From contig OX235264.1 of NCBI GenBank assembly GCA_944472135.2, positions 82,036,319-82,100,318 on the forward strand: a stretch of 64,000 nucleotides of DNA, given 5' to 3'. The position numbers and the translations under genes are program-made. Shown piece by piece: positions 12,801 through 22,560 of the stretch; position 1 is the first letter of the stretch, and the number at the start of each line of letters is the position of its first letter. The DNA is from Trichobilharzia regenti (lineage: Eukaryota > Platyhelminthes > Trematoda > Strigeidida > Schistosomatidae). Below the pieces are notes generated by a model that was not told the DNA's origin, did no database searches, and saw only the letters and a program-made list of their open reading frames with translations.

Positions 12801-13659
12801 CTATTTAGTGAAAAATGCTGTGATACATAGGGACCTAGCCACAAGAAATATTTTAATTAATCATAATTATATACCTAAAATTAGCGATTTTGGCTTAGCT
12901 GTACAACTTACACCGATGAATAGTATAACTAAAGATGATATTTATAACATCGATGGTGAATTCAACGAGGATCAGTTGATTGATGAATATTATCGTGTTT
13001 TAACGCCAAGAAAAAAGTTGCCTCTTCGAATTCTACCTCCAGAAGCTTTACTTCAGCATAAATTTTATTTCAGTTCAGATATATGGCAATATGGTTTACT
13101 TTTGTGGGAATTGTTTCATCTGGAAACCCGTCAACCGTTTCAAGAGATAAGAACATTTCAAGAATTGGTGCGAATATTAACAGAGCATAGTGTGAACAGC
13201 ATGAATAATAATAATAATTATAGGGAAACTAGTGAGAACAATAACTCCGAGTTATCAGTAAATACATCAAGATCAGTAATAAATGGTGAGAAATCACCTC
13301 CACCATCTATACTGGAGAGACCTATATTAGTGAATGATGAACTTTGGGAAATGATGTGTGAAATGTGGTCATGTAATCCACACAAACGTCCAACTGCAAT
13401 ACAGATTTATGATAAATTGAAACACTTACTTGAAGGTGATAGTCAAAAATGGAAATGTTTAGCTATCCCACATGACTGTAATAGTTATCAATCACAGCCT
13501 CAGAAGTACCATCAACATCATCACCATCATCATCATATACATCATCAGTGCACTTGCTTAAATTGTAAATTTTCAAGAAATTCATCATCCACTGGAAAAG
13601 ACAACTATCCATTACACATGTATGAAAATACTGGTGATTGTAGTCATACTCCCTGTTAA
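9844..13659 (+). CDS. Receptor tyrosine kinase, exon 2 (ectodomain, membrane span, kinase)
   Basis: Residues 363-1633 of a transmembrane tyrosine kinase. The acceptor TTTTTAAAG precedes 9844 and the frame is open through it. The ectodomain is rich in N-glycosylation sites; its clearest Ig domain has Cys889, Trp901 and Cys968. Residues about 1006-1032 span the membrane. A Thr/Asn-rich juxtamembrane stretch precedes the kinase: GSGHYGTVY at 1164, VAIK Lys1206, helix-C Glu1237, HRDLATRN with Asp1359 and Asn1364, DFG Asp1377. YYRVLTP plus LPLR and PEAL aligns with FGFR/VEGFR activation loops. A short insert before the HRD loop also fits that group. Oddities: PPE replaces APE with no KW before it, the DFG-to-PPE span is 52 residues, an Asn/Ser-rich insert sits in the C-lobe, and the tail is His-rich. 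All catalytic residues are present, so it may be active. The exact subfamily is not certain. Confidence 0.9.
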   Translation, partial: ANETLLKTINQHQYYLPEDNSTWARTECLTTHQMFNKLPILYAFSSYQLSLLTRRQTMNNTLIVCETTTPDRMAPISQKIIQIVLTNSQVLNRLHVSFDCDCLVSNETKTSLGETNRLNLIISNYTFNLNVSFWTNHEIESQPFCILNKNNTQQSENYKDIQINLVRTRYAWKCCIRSKLKSVSQTVNFSIGYGKIKRNFQLLVIKSLLESPRIIQNLQSDITQEQNLLCVPSDTERGIVEYLGYNHPRNVTWFISIGNETRNYTTFDKTLLHTLSLSPIYNTTIYPKISFNKSPELAERINEVSNISSLYSNYWPEKLCAKCVSFYQTGIYSTGQEKCVIFNDFTVVEYMNSSSQDSFIDNTMNKRQLYFIIKIYGSPKSYEIDLQLNNSEIFVVEGTYVELECIRKLHTRPRKIESEKWPQLFNIYAQNNSVQNKLWLLSPYSMKVKSVIQFNASHNDQLSQFKCSHEDEQYLINFNAYKQIQPKILKPKQSVQSVKPFLKHIQLNNNSKSIDNTTEMISIELTCQAIGLPRPSIQWMKAVYNESKALIKWETVQICPAEYENDAILTIYPTNIDQSIQTCTYNLSLPFSTIFLNSLNESCYKCLASNTAGSINKQINLVYADSDYINVYPSNKLHSIIKKVGLWVSLVILPVTLITIICSIIICLYYKINLKSQYSSNISLPNILYKRIYNHFHAYQFKPPSLLSSSSTTSSSYRLYKDYKSIEHILNEILGLTNDTTIHTNSDITNTTITTTTTTSTTVATPTTTITSASTNNNNTLNETDKWLIPRKYIKRSNYPLGSGHYGTVYKAWLHCSFVRQHINCQLGDILLKGDNQNYAVAIKASSTIEQNMFKNNENHNNPSDSNNLLCLKNEIRILTNLNNCENIVKMIGIMLDSRVKRSNRNSLQGVNLILECCIHKSLANFIRSHSHQIIDTLTDYEENHPATAGDKDKLKTPVDTNELDKYRLTIGELYRFAFGIISGVVYLVKNAVIHRDLATRNILINHNYIPKISDFGLAVQLTPMNSITKDDIYNIDGEFNEDQLIDEYYRVLTPRKKLPLRILPPEALLQHKFYFSSDIWQYGLLLWELFHLETRQPFQEIRTFQELVRILTEHSVNSMNNNNNYRETSENNNSELSVNTSRSVINGEKSPPPSILERPILVNDELWEMMCEMWSCNPHKRPTAIQIYDKLKHLLEGDSQKWKCLAIPHDCNSYQSQPQKYHQHHHHHHHIHHQCTCLNCKFSRNSSSTGKDNYPLHMYENTGDCSHTPC

Positions 13660-13857
13660 TAAAAACACATACTCTGTCAACCATTGTGTGGTAACCATTC
13701 GCTATGACTCTTCATGTACATAAACTAATATATGTTTATATTACTAACAGTGTTGCTATTGAATTAAAGGTCTTTATTTCTTTTGGTTTTAAGTTATTTA
13801 AATCCGATCCTAATCACGTTACATATCCTTTCATTTGATTCTTTATGAATTTGGATA

Positions 13858-13863
13858 AATAAA
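13858..13863 (+). other. Likely polyadenylation signal of the kinase gene
   Basis: AATAAA about 200 bases after the stop codon. Another AATAAA overlaps the stop itself (13658 onward). Which one is used cannot be told from sequence. Confidence 0.5.
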
Positions 13864-13869
13864 CAGTAG

Positions 13870-15130
13870 TGAACTGTAGTCATCGTTTGAATTATACATA
13901 TCACAAATAGACAGATTTCATTGCTGTTAAGTAATTTTAAGATCACAAAGACTGTTTGAACATAAGGCATTTAAGGAATAATCAGATAGAAGATTGTATT
14001 CTAAATGACTATCGAAATGTAATGTCTAACAAATACAACTTATTGCAAAGTGTATGCTATACGAGATATTTGAAGGTAATCAACTAGAAACTTTAGATAT
14101 GATTTGCTTAACTTATGCAATTCATCTCAGGGTGCCTCCACCTGCAGCTTAGCAAAAACTTCATTCCTTATCAGTTTTTTTATTTCATAGTTGTGTTGCT
14201 ATAATAATTATGTTTATAGTCATGATTAATAATCGTCTCTATAATCGGTGGAGATTTTGTGAAAGGCGTTTGGTTATCAAGCTATTATTATTGACTGCTT
14301 TGTCAATGTCTACAAACTAGCCACATCAATTAACGCGTAAAAGATATCCCTCTTTCCTCCGCAGTCGTTTAAAGAATAAAAAATTATCTATAGTGTAACT
14401 ATTCTAATCGCATATTGATATTGTAAGACGATTCAACATAGTCAGAACTATAGTTACATGTATCAAATACCTCTGAGTACAAATGGAATTTCGTACTCAA
14501 ATTCCCCATAATGAATATGAACAAAGCAATAACAACACATGGTGCAAGATAAAACGAATCCATTTCTCAGTTTTTCAGCATCTCGTCCGCTGCATACAGC
14601 CTGAATAATGAAAGTTAATAATTATATTGCAGTCTTAACATACTTTAGTTCATTGCAGTTGAAATATGGAACAATAATTGCGAATGATTAAGGTATATAG
14701 ATGAATCGATATGCAAAGTTAGTACAATTCAGAACACCGTTGTACTTATATATGACATGTGATTGAAGTTTCTTGAATAATACAAATTAATAAATAAACA
14801 GTCAAGCTCAAGTCTGCTGAAGTACTCAAAGGTTATCGTTATCTAATAGTTAAAAGGCCCACAGTAAATTTTCCTCTACCTTGGTAACTCGTCTTCTAGG
14901 CTCAGTCCATTATATCATCTTTTTATTAAAAAGTGTAAATGCTGACTTCTTTTCACTCTTGCTTAATCACGTAATCACTTGTTATGCGTCAACCTTCATA
15001 GGTCTGATATCTAATTGAATGTTCTTAACTCAACATTTTTTCATAGATCATTTGTGTATTAACAATTTTCTAATGTCTTAATTAATCTAACTGACTTATG
15101 TGCCTCAATATCTCGTTGATACCCTTGCTC
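13870..15130. other. Gene-free AT-rich stretch
   Basis: No open frame, repeat or RNA gene that I recognise. Confidence 0.5.
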
Positions 15131-15139
15131 CATATTTTG

Positions 15140-15510
15140 CTTTATTTCAGAAATTTTCAGGTATTGGTTTATTAGGGATTTTGTTTTGATTCCATGCAGG
15201 ATTTAGTCATGACCTGATATCAGTTAGAGAACCATTGAAATACCTGGGAGTACTGGACAGCTGTTTCGTCAGCCTAGTTTGGGACTCTTTAGCAGTACAC
15301 ACCCACCTCAGGGGTTCGAACCCAGGACCTCCTGGTTACAAGGCCAGCGAGCTCGTAGACCATTGAGCCCTCGGGACCCGATCCAGTGGTCCTTGAAGGT
15401 GCGTACTGATGAAGAGTCCCAAACTAGGCTGACGAAACAGCTGTCCAGTACTCCCAGGTTTTCCAATGGTTCTCTAACTGATGTCAGCTTATGATTAAAT
15501 TCTCGATTAT
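15140..15510. repeat. SINE-alpha with hammerhead-type tail, plus an inverted partial copy
   Basis: On the minus strand this is a complete tRNA-derived SINE. It has an A-box-like TGGTCTACGAG region, a B box GGTTCGAACCC, a hammerhead-like segment at 15250-15298, then a tail to about 15150. A second tail in plus orientation follows at 15400-15487. Both carry the hammerhead layout: stem I GTACTG/CAGTAC, a stem II near TCCC...GG, then GAAACAGCTGTC. Both cores are mutated from CTGATGAG (to CTAAAGAG and ATGAAGAG). This is the element type known from schistosomes as the hammerhead-bearing alpha SINE. Confidence 0.75.
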
Positions 15511-15874
15511 TTCAGAAACTTCAATTGCATAACCTAAATAAGTGCAAAGGTGTTTTGTATTTTACTAACTTACCCTATCTATATGCTACAATCATTGGTA
15601 ATTGTTGTTCCACATTTCATCTCCAATGAACTATTAACTTCTATTATTCAGACTGTATATAGCTAACAAGATACTGACAAAGTGAGAAATGGATTCGTTT
15701 TATCCTGTTATTGCTTTCTTCAAATACAATTGAAAGATTATCACTTCCATAATGGATAGAATTTATTTTCATAATGTCACAGTGTTATATAGTAATATTT
15801 ACTGCTGACGTTTTGAGCACAATTTATTGCTGAATATCATATCAAGGTACTCACACAACTTCTTCTGCTTCGTT

Positions 15875-16210
15875 GGTGGTGAGAGCAGGCTGCTAGCCAA
15901 TTGGTAGACATTAATTTACGTCAATGTCTAGGTCACTGATATTGGCCGTGAGAAAATGTGAACAAGACTGATTCAACAACCAATCACAGCAGACTTAACG
16001 TGGGCAAATATGATTCGCAGATAGGTGGCTTAACTTTCTGAGAAACCAGTCACAAACAGTACAGAATAACCTTGAGCAAGAAACAACCAATCAGAAGACT
16101 GTGTTTGTCCTCTTGAAAAAGCTATAATTATGTACATAAAATACATATAAATACGTGCTGGTTTCCTTAATAAACGATCTGTTGCCTGACCCTTGTCTTC
16201 TGTTGTTACA
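15875..16210 (+). mobile_element. Solo LTR, copy A (4-bp TSD CGTT)
   Basis: 336 bp, flanked by CGTT at 15871-15874 and 16211-16214. The family consensus starts TGTGGTGAGAGCAGG and ends TGTTGTTACA, the TG...CA form of LTRs; here the first T is a G. In this orientation it has CCAAT-box motifs (ACCAATCA), an AT-rich TATA-like stretch, and a TAATAAA poly-A signal near the 3' end. That order fits U3-R-U5 on the plus strand. No internal retrotransposon sequence adjoins it. Confidence 0.8.
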
Positions 16211-16214
16211 CGTT

Positions 16215-18095
16215 TATATACATCAGTAAAATAAATATTGCCGATGTAATACATTCTAATATACAGTTGAGAAACATTACTACTACAAGTAGGTCAGCTA
16301 AGTCCCTAGGTATAACACGTTATCTTTTATTTTCTTCTACGTCTTAGCACTCTACTTCTCTAGGTTACTTACTGACTTGGATTCTTTTATCATCCTTTTG
16401 TCTAACTTTCTGCTTGGTATAAATATATAAGAATAGAAGTCATGATGATTGTGTAGAAATGCTGGCTTCTAAATCACTGTACGTTCATGTTTTCGTATAC
16501 TTATCAAAATGTGTACCATTCATATACTTTTAGTCACTGTTTATCTGTCTGTTTCTCTTCGTCTTATACAAAATGTTCAACAAAGTAAAAAAAAATTATT
16601 GTCTTAGCAATCAGTTATTTGACTGGTGAATAAAGAAAAACTACAGGATGGAGAGAAAATAAGACAAGAGGAGTGATAAACTTTAAAAACCTATATTTTG
16701 AAATCTATAAATAATACTTTTCTACATGTAAGTAGAAAGATTAAAATGCATAGTGAATTTCAAATACTTGATGGAGAAGCCATCTAAGCTTAATGTTTAA
16801 ATGAGCATAACTGTTGTATGGAAAAGAAAACGGATTATGAGAGTTAAAGCTTATTAAAGTATCTATAGTGTAATACAGTCAGATAACTGTTATAATCCGT
16901 AAAAACTAGCTGTCCAACTCTGCTGCTTTTCATTTTTGAAAATCTCTTCTTAACAATTAGATAACCTCATTTGCCTTGTAAGTAATAAAACACTGGAGAA
17001 CTGGAAAAAAATTTAACGCTAAATTTGAAAATATGAAGAGGATCTAGTGACTAAAAATGAGCTGTCTCAACCTAAACCTATTCTTGGGAAAAAACGTATG
17101 TAACCTTGTAGCCACTTACTGAAGGTATTAAACGAAAGTCAGTGAGACAATTGTATGCTTATGCCATTTTCAAATGACGCTTGAGTCACACCCATTCGTA
17201 TCTTGCAATGACAAGATTGTTTCAGTTTTTGCTGAAATTTAATCTATTTACTCACTGGATTTTGTATCCTTCTCCCTAAACAAATTCAAAGTTTACATTG
17301 CCAAGTTTACGAAATGGTTGCTCACCTTAGGAATACATTAGGCCTATGCAATATGTTTGATGTCACATGCTGTGCAATCAGATGAGATTTGTTCGTGCTG
17401 AGGACAAAACTTATTGTCATGCTCTACCATCACTCACAGGTACTTCCTTAAATAGGATAGTGATATGGAGTTAGAAATGTTTTCCAAATTACTCCAATAT
17501 AGCACTAAACCAGCGGTCCGAAGGTCACTAATTCAAATTTTTTCCAGAATTTCCTTCACATTAATTTATCATCATCGAGTAACATAAACTTCAAATAGTA
17601 TCCTTAAACCATGCCTAAATCAGCTATTTTAACCACTCTCGAAAACTCATCTAGAGGTAAAAAATGAGCGCTGGTAGTCATTTTCTTGGTCAGTGTAACA
17701 AACAAGATCAATTTCATAGTGAATTTCAGTTTTAGCAGTTAGGTTGCTTAGCTGCGTCTACATGTGATTTGTGATAGTAGTTTTGTATTTCAAGTGCTTA
17801 TAGATTTGGGCCGCTAGTGGTATAAGCTCATGCGTTATAAGTGACCCTAATGTAAAAGCAGCAAATGGCCTTGATCAAAGGATTTGTTATTAGTGTTGTA
17901 TCTGTATCATCTAGCTGTTCAAACCCGTTTAATCCTTGAATATTTACTACAAGGATCGTTTTAATAAAAACATGAGCAACAATCTGTTATTAACTCCAGC
18001 TAGGTCACATGACTAACGTGACATGTACTTTTTTCTAAGTTTTGTTAAGCGGGGATTTGATTGATTTCAAGATTGATCAAGAACTCATTTTGTTA
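16215..18095. other. Gene-free stretch
   Basis: No coding potential or recognised element, apart from a possible short SINE-alpha tail at about 18041-18090 (GGGGATTTGATTG followed by a TTGATCA-like stretch). Confidence 0.4.
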
Positions 18096-20155
18096 GCTGT
18101 GTTATAACAAATATATATTGTTTATTTTGTATGTATGTGTGCATTAAGTTTGTGAAACAAAAATACAATTAATATCAGTGAGAGAACCATTGAAAATCAG
18201 GGAGTACTGGACAGCTGTTTCGTTCTAGTTCGGGACTCTTTATCAGTACGCACCCACTTCAAGGGTTCTAACCCAGGACCTTCTGGTTACAAGGCCAGCG
18301 AGTTTGTAGACCATTGAGCCACTGGGACCCGATCCAATGGCCAGTGCATGAATTCTAACTTCTGCCAATTCACGACATGCCATTTCGTGACATCTTCTTC
18401 GATGTGTTACTGCCTCATCTGCAACCTGCTGTACCCTACCCAAATACAATTGGTTATGGTTACTTTAACTAAACAGGTGAAAATTATTAAGTTTTGAATG
18501 AAGTTACGTAATAAAACAATGGTCAGGAAAATTGGATGTTAATGAAACTAGGGTAATAACAAAGGTGATTAGTTGTCACGATCAGTTGTTAAAAAGAGTT
18601 ACGTAATAATATGAATAGTTTGGTGGTTGAGTTGTACTCAGGACACACATAAGAGAATAAGAAATTACGTAAGAGTTCTAAATAAATACAAAAATTATAA
18701 GCAATTAAAGAAACAGGCGAACGAACAAAATTAAGTCATCGAAAATCAACAAAGTTGTTACCATGACAGTAGAAGTGGTTGAGTAATTCTCTTTTGAATG
18801 TACAGCTCCGGTTTTTCTATGTGAATGGCCAGAGATACAGAGATACATAGAAGACTAAACTGTTTGCCTTTGGTAAGTTATTCCTAACTCTCTACATTAC
18901 TTTGAAGGAGGCGTTTGTTGAGATGAAATGATCATTGTTAACCAGGTGTTCAATTATGGCACTCCTTATAGCACCACTATTGCCTTTTCGCAACCATGCT
19001 GTGTTCTTGACTCCTCTTGAACAGGATGCGCGTCGAACGACCGATGTACCTGGCTCCACAGCAGTAGGTGAACTGATATATGCACACAAAAGGGGTCTGA
19101 TGTGGGATCTTTTCCTTAAGGCTTCTGCAGATCAGTTGGCGACTAGAGAAGGCTATTCTTACCGTTACTGCCAAGAATGTTCTCCTCAGATATGATGTGA
19201 TCCTTCTCTTGAGAATATCGCTTGTTAAATATCCCTTTAAATCATGTAGAGTTTCTTTTTCGGCCGAATGAAGTTTCATTTCTACAAATTCTTGATTTGA
19301 TGTTCTTGTCAATAAATCTCGGTGAGTATCTATTTCGGATGAAGATTTCTCTCAGAAGATCCAATTCTGTTTCTAGAACATCAGGAATACAGATGCGTCG
19401 AATGCGGGTGGAAAGGGATTTAATTCAATTCCGCTTTTGTTGAATGGTTACCAAGCTACAGAAGCTTGTTAGTTGGCCATTCCAAGTAGCTTTTCCACGA
19501 GTCTATCTTCTTAAGGCTCCATCAGTTCTTCTTGTTAGTTCCACATCAGGGAAGGGAATTTTGATTCGTCTTCCATTTCAAGAGTCAATTCTATTGCTGG
19601 ATGGCAACAGTTAAATCTCTGCAGCCGAAGACTGGGGTCACAGATAGTGAATATGTCATCTACGTATCTTTTATACAGTTGCAAATTGTTGATGCTCGTC
19701 TTTGGTGGATCTTTCTCAAGGCTTACAACGAAGCAATATGACAGTAGTGGACTCAACCGAGATCCCATTGCGATACCAGTTTTTGTCTATAGATGGTGTT
19801 GTTGTAACTTAACTGAACGTTCAGATTGTATCTCAGTAGTAGTTCCTTCAAATATGCTGTTAGTATTCCAATAGTGAGATGGCTGTTATCTATAAATTCA
19901 CATATAAAGCAGACCGTTTCTGTAATTGGGACATTGGAGAAAGGTGACCCACTGTTAAAAGATAGCATAATTTTGTTAGATACATTCAGGTCTTGTATGC
20001 AGTCAATGAAATGAAAAGTGTCACAGAGCGAGTGCGTGTATATTTGTTTCCTTACAGGTTGTGAAAAGGCAATAGTGGTGCAGTAGGTAGTGCAATAATT
20101 GAACACCTGGTTAACACTGATCATTCCATCTCAACAAACACTCTTGTAAGTATTT
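18096..20155 (-). mobile_element. Penelope-like element (RT and GIY-YIG endonuclease), degenerate, with an inverted EN piece
   Basis: Minus-strand frames give a PLE reverse transcriptase with GSRLSPLL and YKRYVDDIFTI (about 19535-19768). The connecting region follows, then an endonuclease with YQFTYCCGARYIGRSTR (about 19020-19110) and SGAIRSAIIEHLVNNDH (about 18940-18990). Stops and frameshifts split it. Its 3' untranslated part runs to about 18100 and is interrupted by a SINE at 18171-18441. At 20055-20155 an endonuclease segment reappears in plus orientation, inverted relative to 18890-18990. Confidence 0.8.
18171..18441 (-). repeat. SINE-alpha inserted in the PLE, 10-bp TSD
   Basis: A 271-bp minus-strand SINE bounded by AAATACAATT at 18161-18170 and 18442-18451. 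Removing it rejoins PLE sequence that is continuous at 25.83 kb. It carries tRNA-like boxes (B box mutated to GGTTAGAACCC) and a hammerhead-like tail with core ATAAAGAG in place of CTGATGAG. Confidence 0.8.
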
Positions 20156-20429
20156 TAGCCTGTTTATCCACATGATAGGGAGTGTTGTAGTTGCTTTATT
20201 GCTCTATTAGCTTCAGTTTATCTACCTTAAACTTTAAAAGTCAGTCAGTCCATTGGTTTCCAAGTGAAGTACGTTCAAAAACAAAACTCATAGTAACGGA
20301 TTAATACGACACTAATATTTCTGTTTACTGACATTTATCGTCACAACTCAGCTTTTCACCTTGAGAAAAGGTATGCTTATTAATTGTTTCACTTAAAATT
20401 TTTGAATCACTTTTGACTTGCTGTAGATA

Positions 20430-22560
20430 AATCACAATGCAAGTATAACACCCAGTAAATGAAGAACAAAACTTCAAAGTATAAATTCACTGTAGTCATC
20501 AGAACAAAGTCAGAGACATTATGTAGCATCACCGAGGAAGTCTGTGTGGAGGAAAATTGGAACTCTCTGGAAGTGATTTTTAAGGAAACCTCCATAGCTG
20601 TCTTAGGAAGAAAGAAAATTCAAGACAAGGAATCCCTCTCTATGTATACATGGAAGCTAATAAGGAAGACAGAGGTAGTGAAACAGGGGAACAAGCGCAG
20701 AGATGAACAACGAAAAGGGAAAGTTATTCCAGTCAGAAACTCACTGAAAAAAGAGGTGAAGAAGAGTGCGATGAAAGACGAAAGATAATTCTACAACACA
20801 CTGGAGACAGAACCAGAACAGGCTGCAGGTAATAAGGACCTCGGAACACTATACCAAGTAATCAGGTTGCTATCCAGGAAGAGATCAACACTTGTGAAAC
20901 CAATGAAAGATAGTCGAGGGAACCTAATTACTAAAAAGAAAAGAAGAAAACAATGAGCTGATCACTTCAGTGGTCTCTTGAACCGATCACTGATTACAAT
21001 TCATCTAAAAATACCACTTAAACCCACACAACTGTCAGTGAAAACCAATTCTCAGACGACAGCAGGAATCTCGAGTGACATAAAGTTACTGGTGGCCAGC
21101 CTTGAAGGCAGCGGGCCCAGGCAGAATTCATCCTGACAACGGATCCTGAGACTTTGTCACTTTACTGTTGCAGAAAGTTTGTAAGTAAGCAAATGTACAT
21201 GGTGACTGGTAGAAGAGCTACTTTGTCAAACTACTAAAGAAGAGAGACTTAACCCCTTGCGAAGACTAGCGGGAAATAGAGCTGCTCTTCGTGTCACGCA
21301 AAATATCAAATCACATCATCCTGGAGAGATTTACAAATGCTCTGGATGCGAAATTCCGCTTAGTGCAACTTTGATTCAGGGAAAGCAAATTATAAGCGGA
21401 TCAAATCGCAACTCTACGTATCATCATAGAACAGAGCATACAACGGCACGGAAATCTCTAATTCACCTTCATCGATCATGAAAAAGCCTTCGACGGAGTC
21501 AACCGTGAAGCAACTTGTCAACTGGTCCAACACTACGAGTGCCCCAAACATATACAAACCTCAACCAACAGCTATATGATGGTGACACATGTCAAGTGAT
21601 CTGTAACGAAGGACCCAAAGAAACCTCTGAGGTGCAGAGGGGAGTAAGATAAAGTTGCCTACCATCACTGATGATATTCCTGATTGTGGTGGACTGAATG
21701 ATGCAGCGGACCTTGTGGTACAGAAGAAGGGTATACAGTGACCAGCAAGAACAGACTAGAAGATCTGGACTTCACGGATGATTTATGTTTAATGTCGCAC
21801 ACACTTGAAAACAGATATGCAAAAACCAACAAACTGGTAAAAGAAGCAGCAAAGACAGATCTTCAAATGGACATAGAGAAGATGGAGATGATGGAGATAA
21901 TCAACCAAAAAGAGAAGGCATCAATCATTATCAACGGGAAAAATTGGAAGGAATTCACTGCTTTCCCTTATCTAGGCAGCACCATCTCAACTAGAGGCGG
22001 CACGGATGAGGATATCGAAGTCAGGATCGTGAAAGAAAGGCATGAGTTTACTACTCTAAAATCAGTATGGAGATCCACAACTCTCAAAATAAGGAACGAA
22101 ACTTGCATTCTCAATACTGATTTTAAGTCAGCGCCTCCATATGGTTCATAGATTTGGTGTTTAGTTCGCCAGAAGCATCTACCTTCGCCCAATACTGATG
22201 ATCAGACGTCCTGCCAGAAAGGATAAGCAATACTCCTTTTTAAATGTTTGATAAAATTAGATCCAATATTGTAGATATGTACCGAAAATTCCAAACTGTA
22301 TCACTAGTACTGTTTCTGGAATAAAGCAAATTATTATTATTAAAAAATAAGAAAATCTGTTGGGGCAACTAACTATCTAGGAATGAAATGTAGGTGGACA
22401 GATATACTCTGAGAAGACTGCTGAGTGACATCACACGCCAGGCTCTCGAGTGAAATCCTCATGGGAATCGATGAGTTGGGTATGGGTCTGAGGGTGACAT
22501 GAAGAAGATAGTGCGAGAAGGAGATGAAAGCTTGTGGAAGTGGTTAACACTTTCATTATG
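20430..22560 (+). mobile_element. Decayed RTE-clade LINE (RTE1), interrupted by a CR1 tail
   Basis: The region 20459-20788 encodes the linker between endonuclease and RT (a GRKKIQDKESLSMYTWKLI-like stretch). Further frames give an INHPGEI-like piece, then LEDLDFTDDLCLMSH at about 21760-21800, which is the RT active-site region, and FPYLGSTIS followed by GTDEDIEVRI. After a CR1 tail at 22205-22348, RTE1-like sequence resumes to about 22560. Many stops and indels mark an old copy. Unlike the copies at 36.4 and 44.8 kb, its active-site reading frame has no 4-base insertion. Confidence 0.75.
22205..22348 (+). mobile_element. CR1/Jockey-like LINE tail
   Basis: Ends in TGGAATAAAGCAAATTATTA followed by more ATT, the same 3' end as the elements at 34.2-35.5 kb and 41.4-42.4 kb. 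It sits inside the RTE1 copy above. Only the 3' untranslated part is present. Confidence 0.65.
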
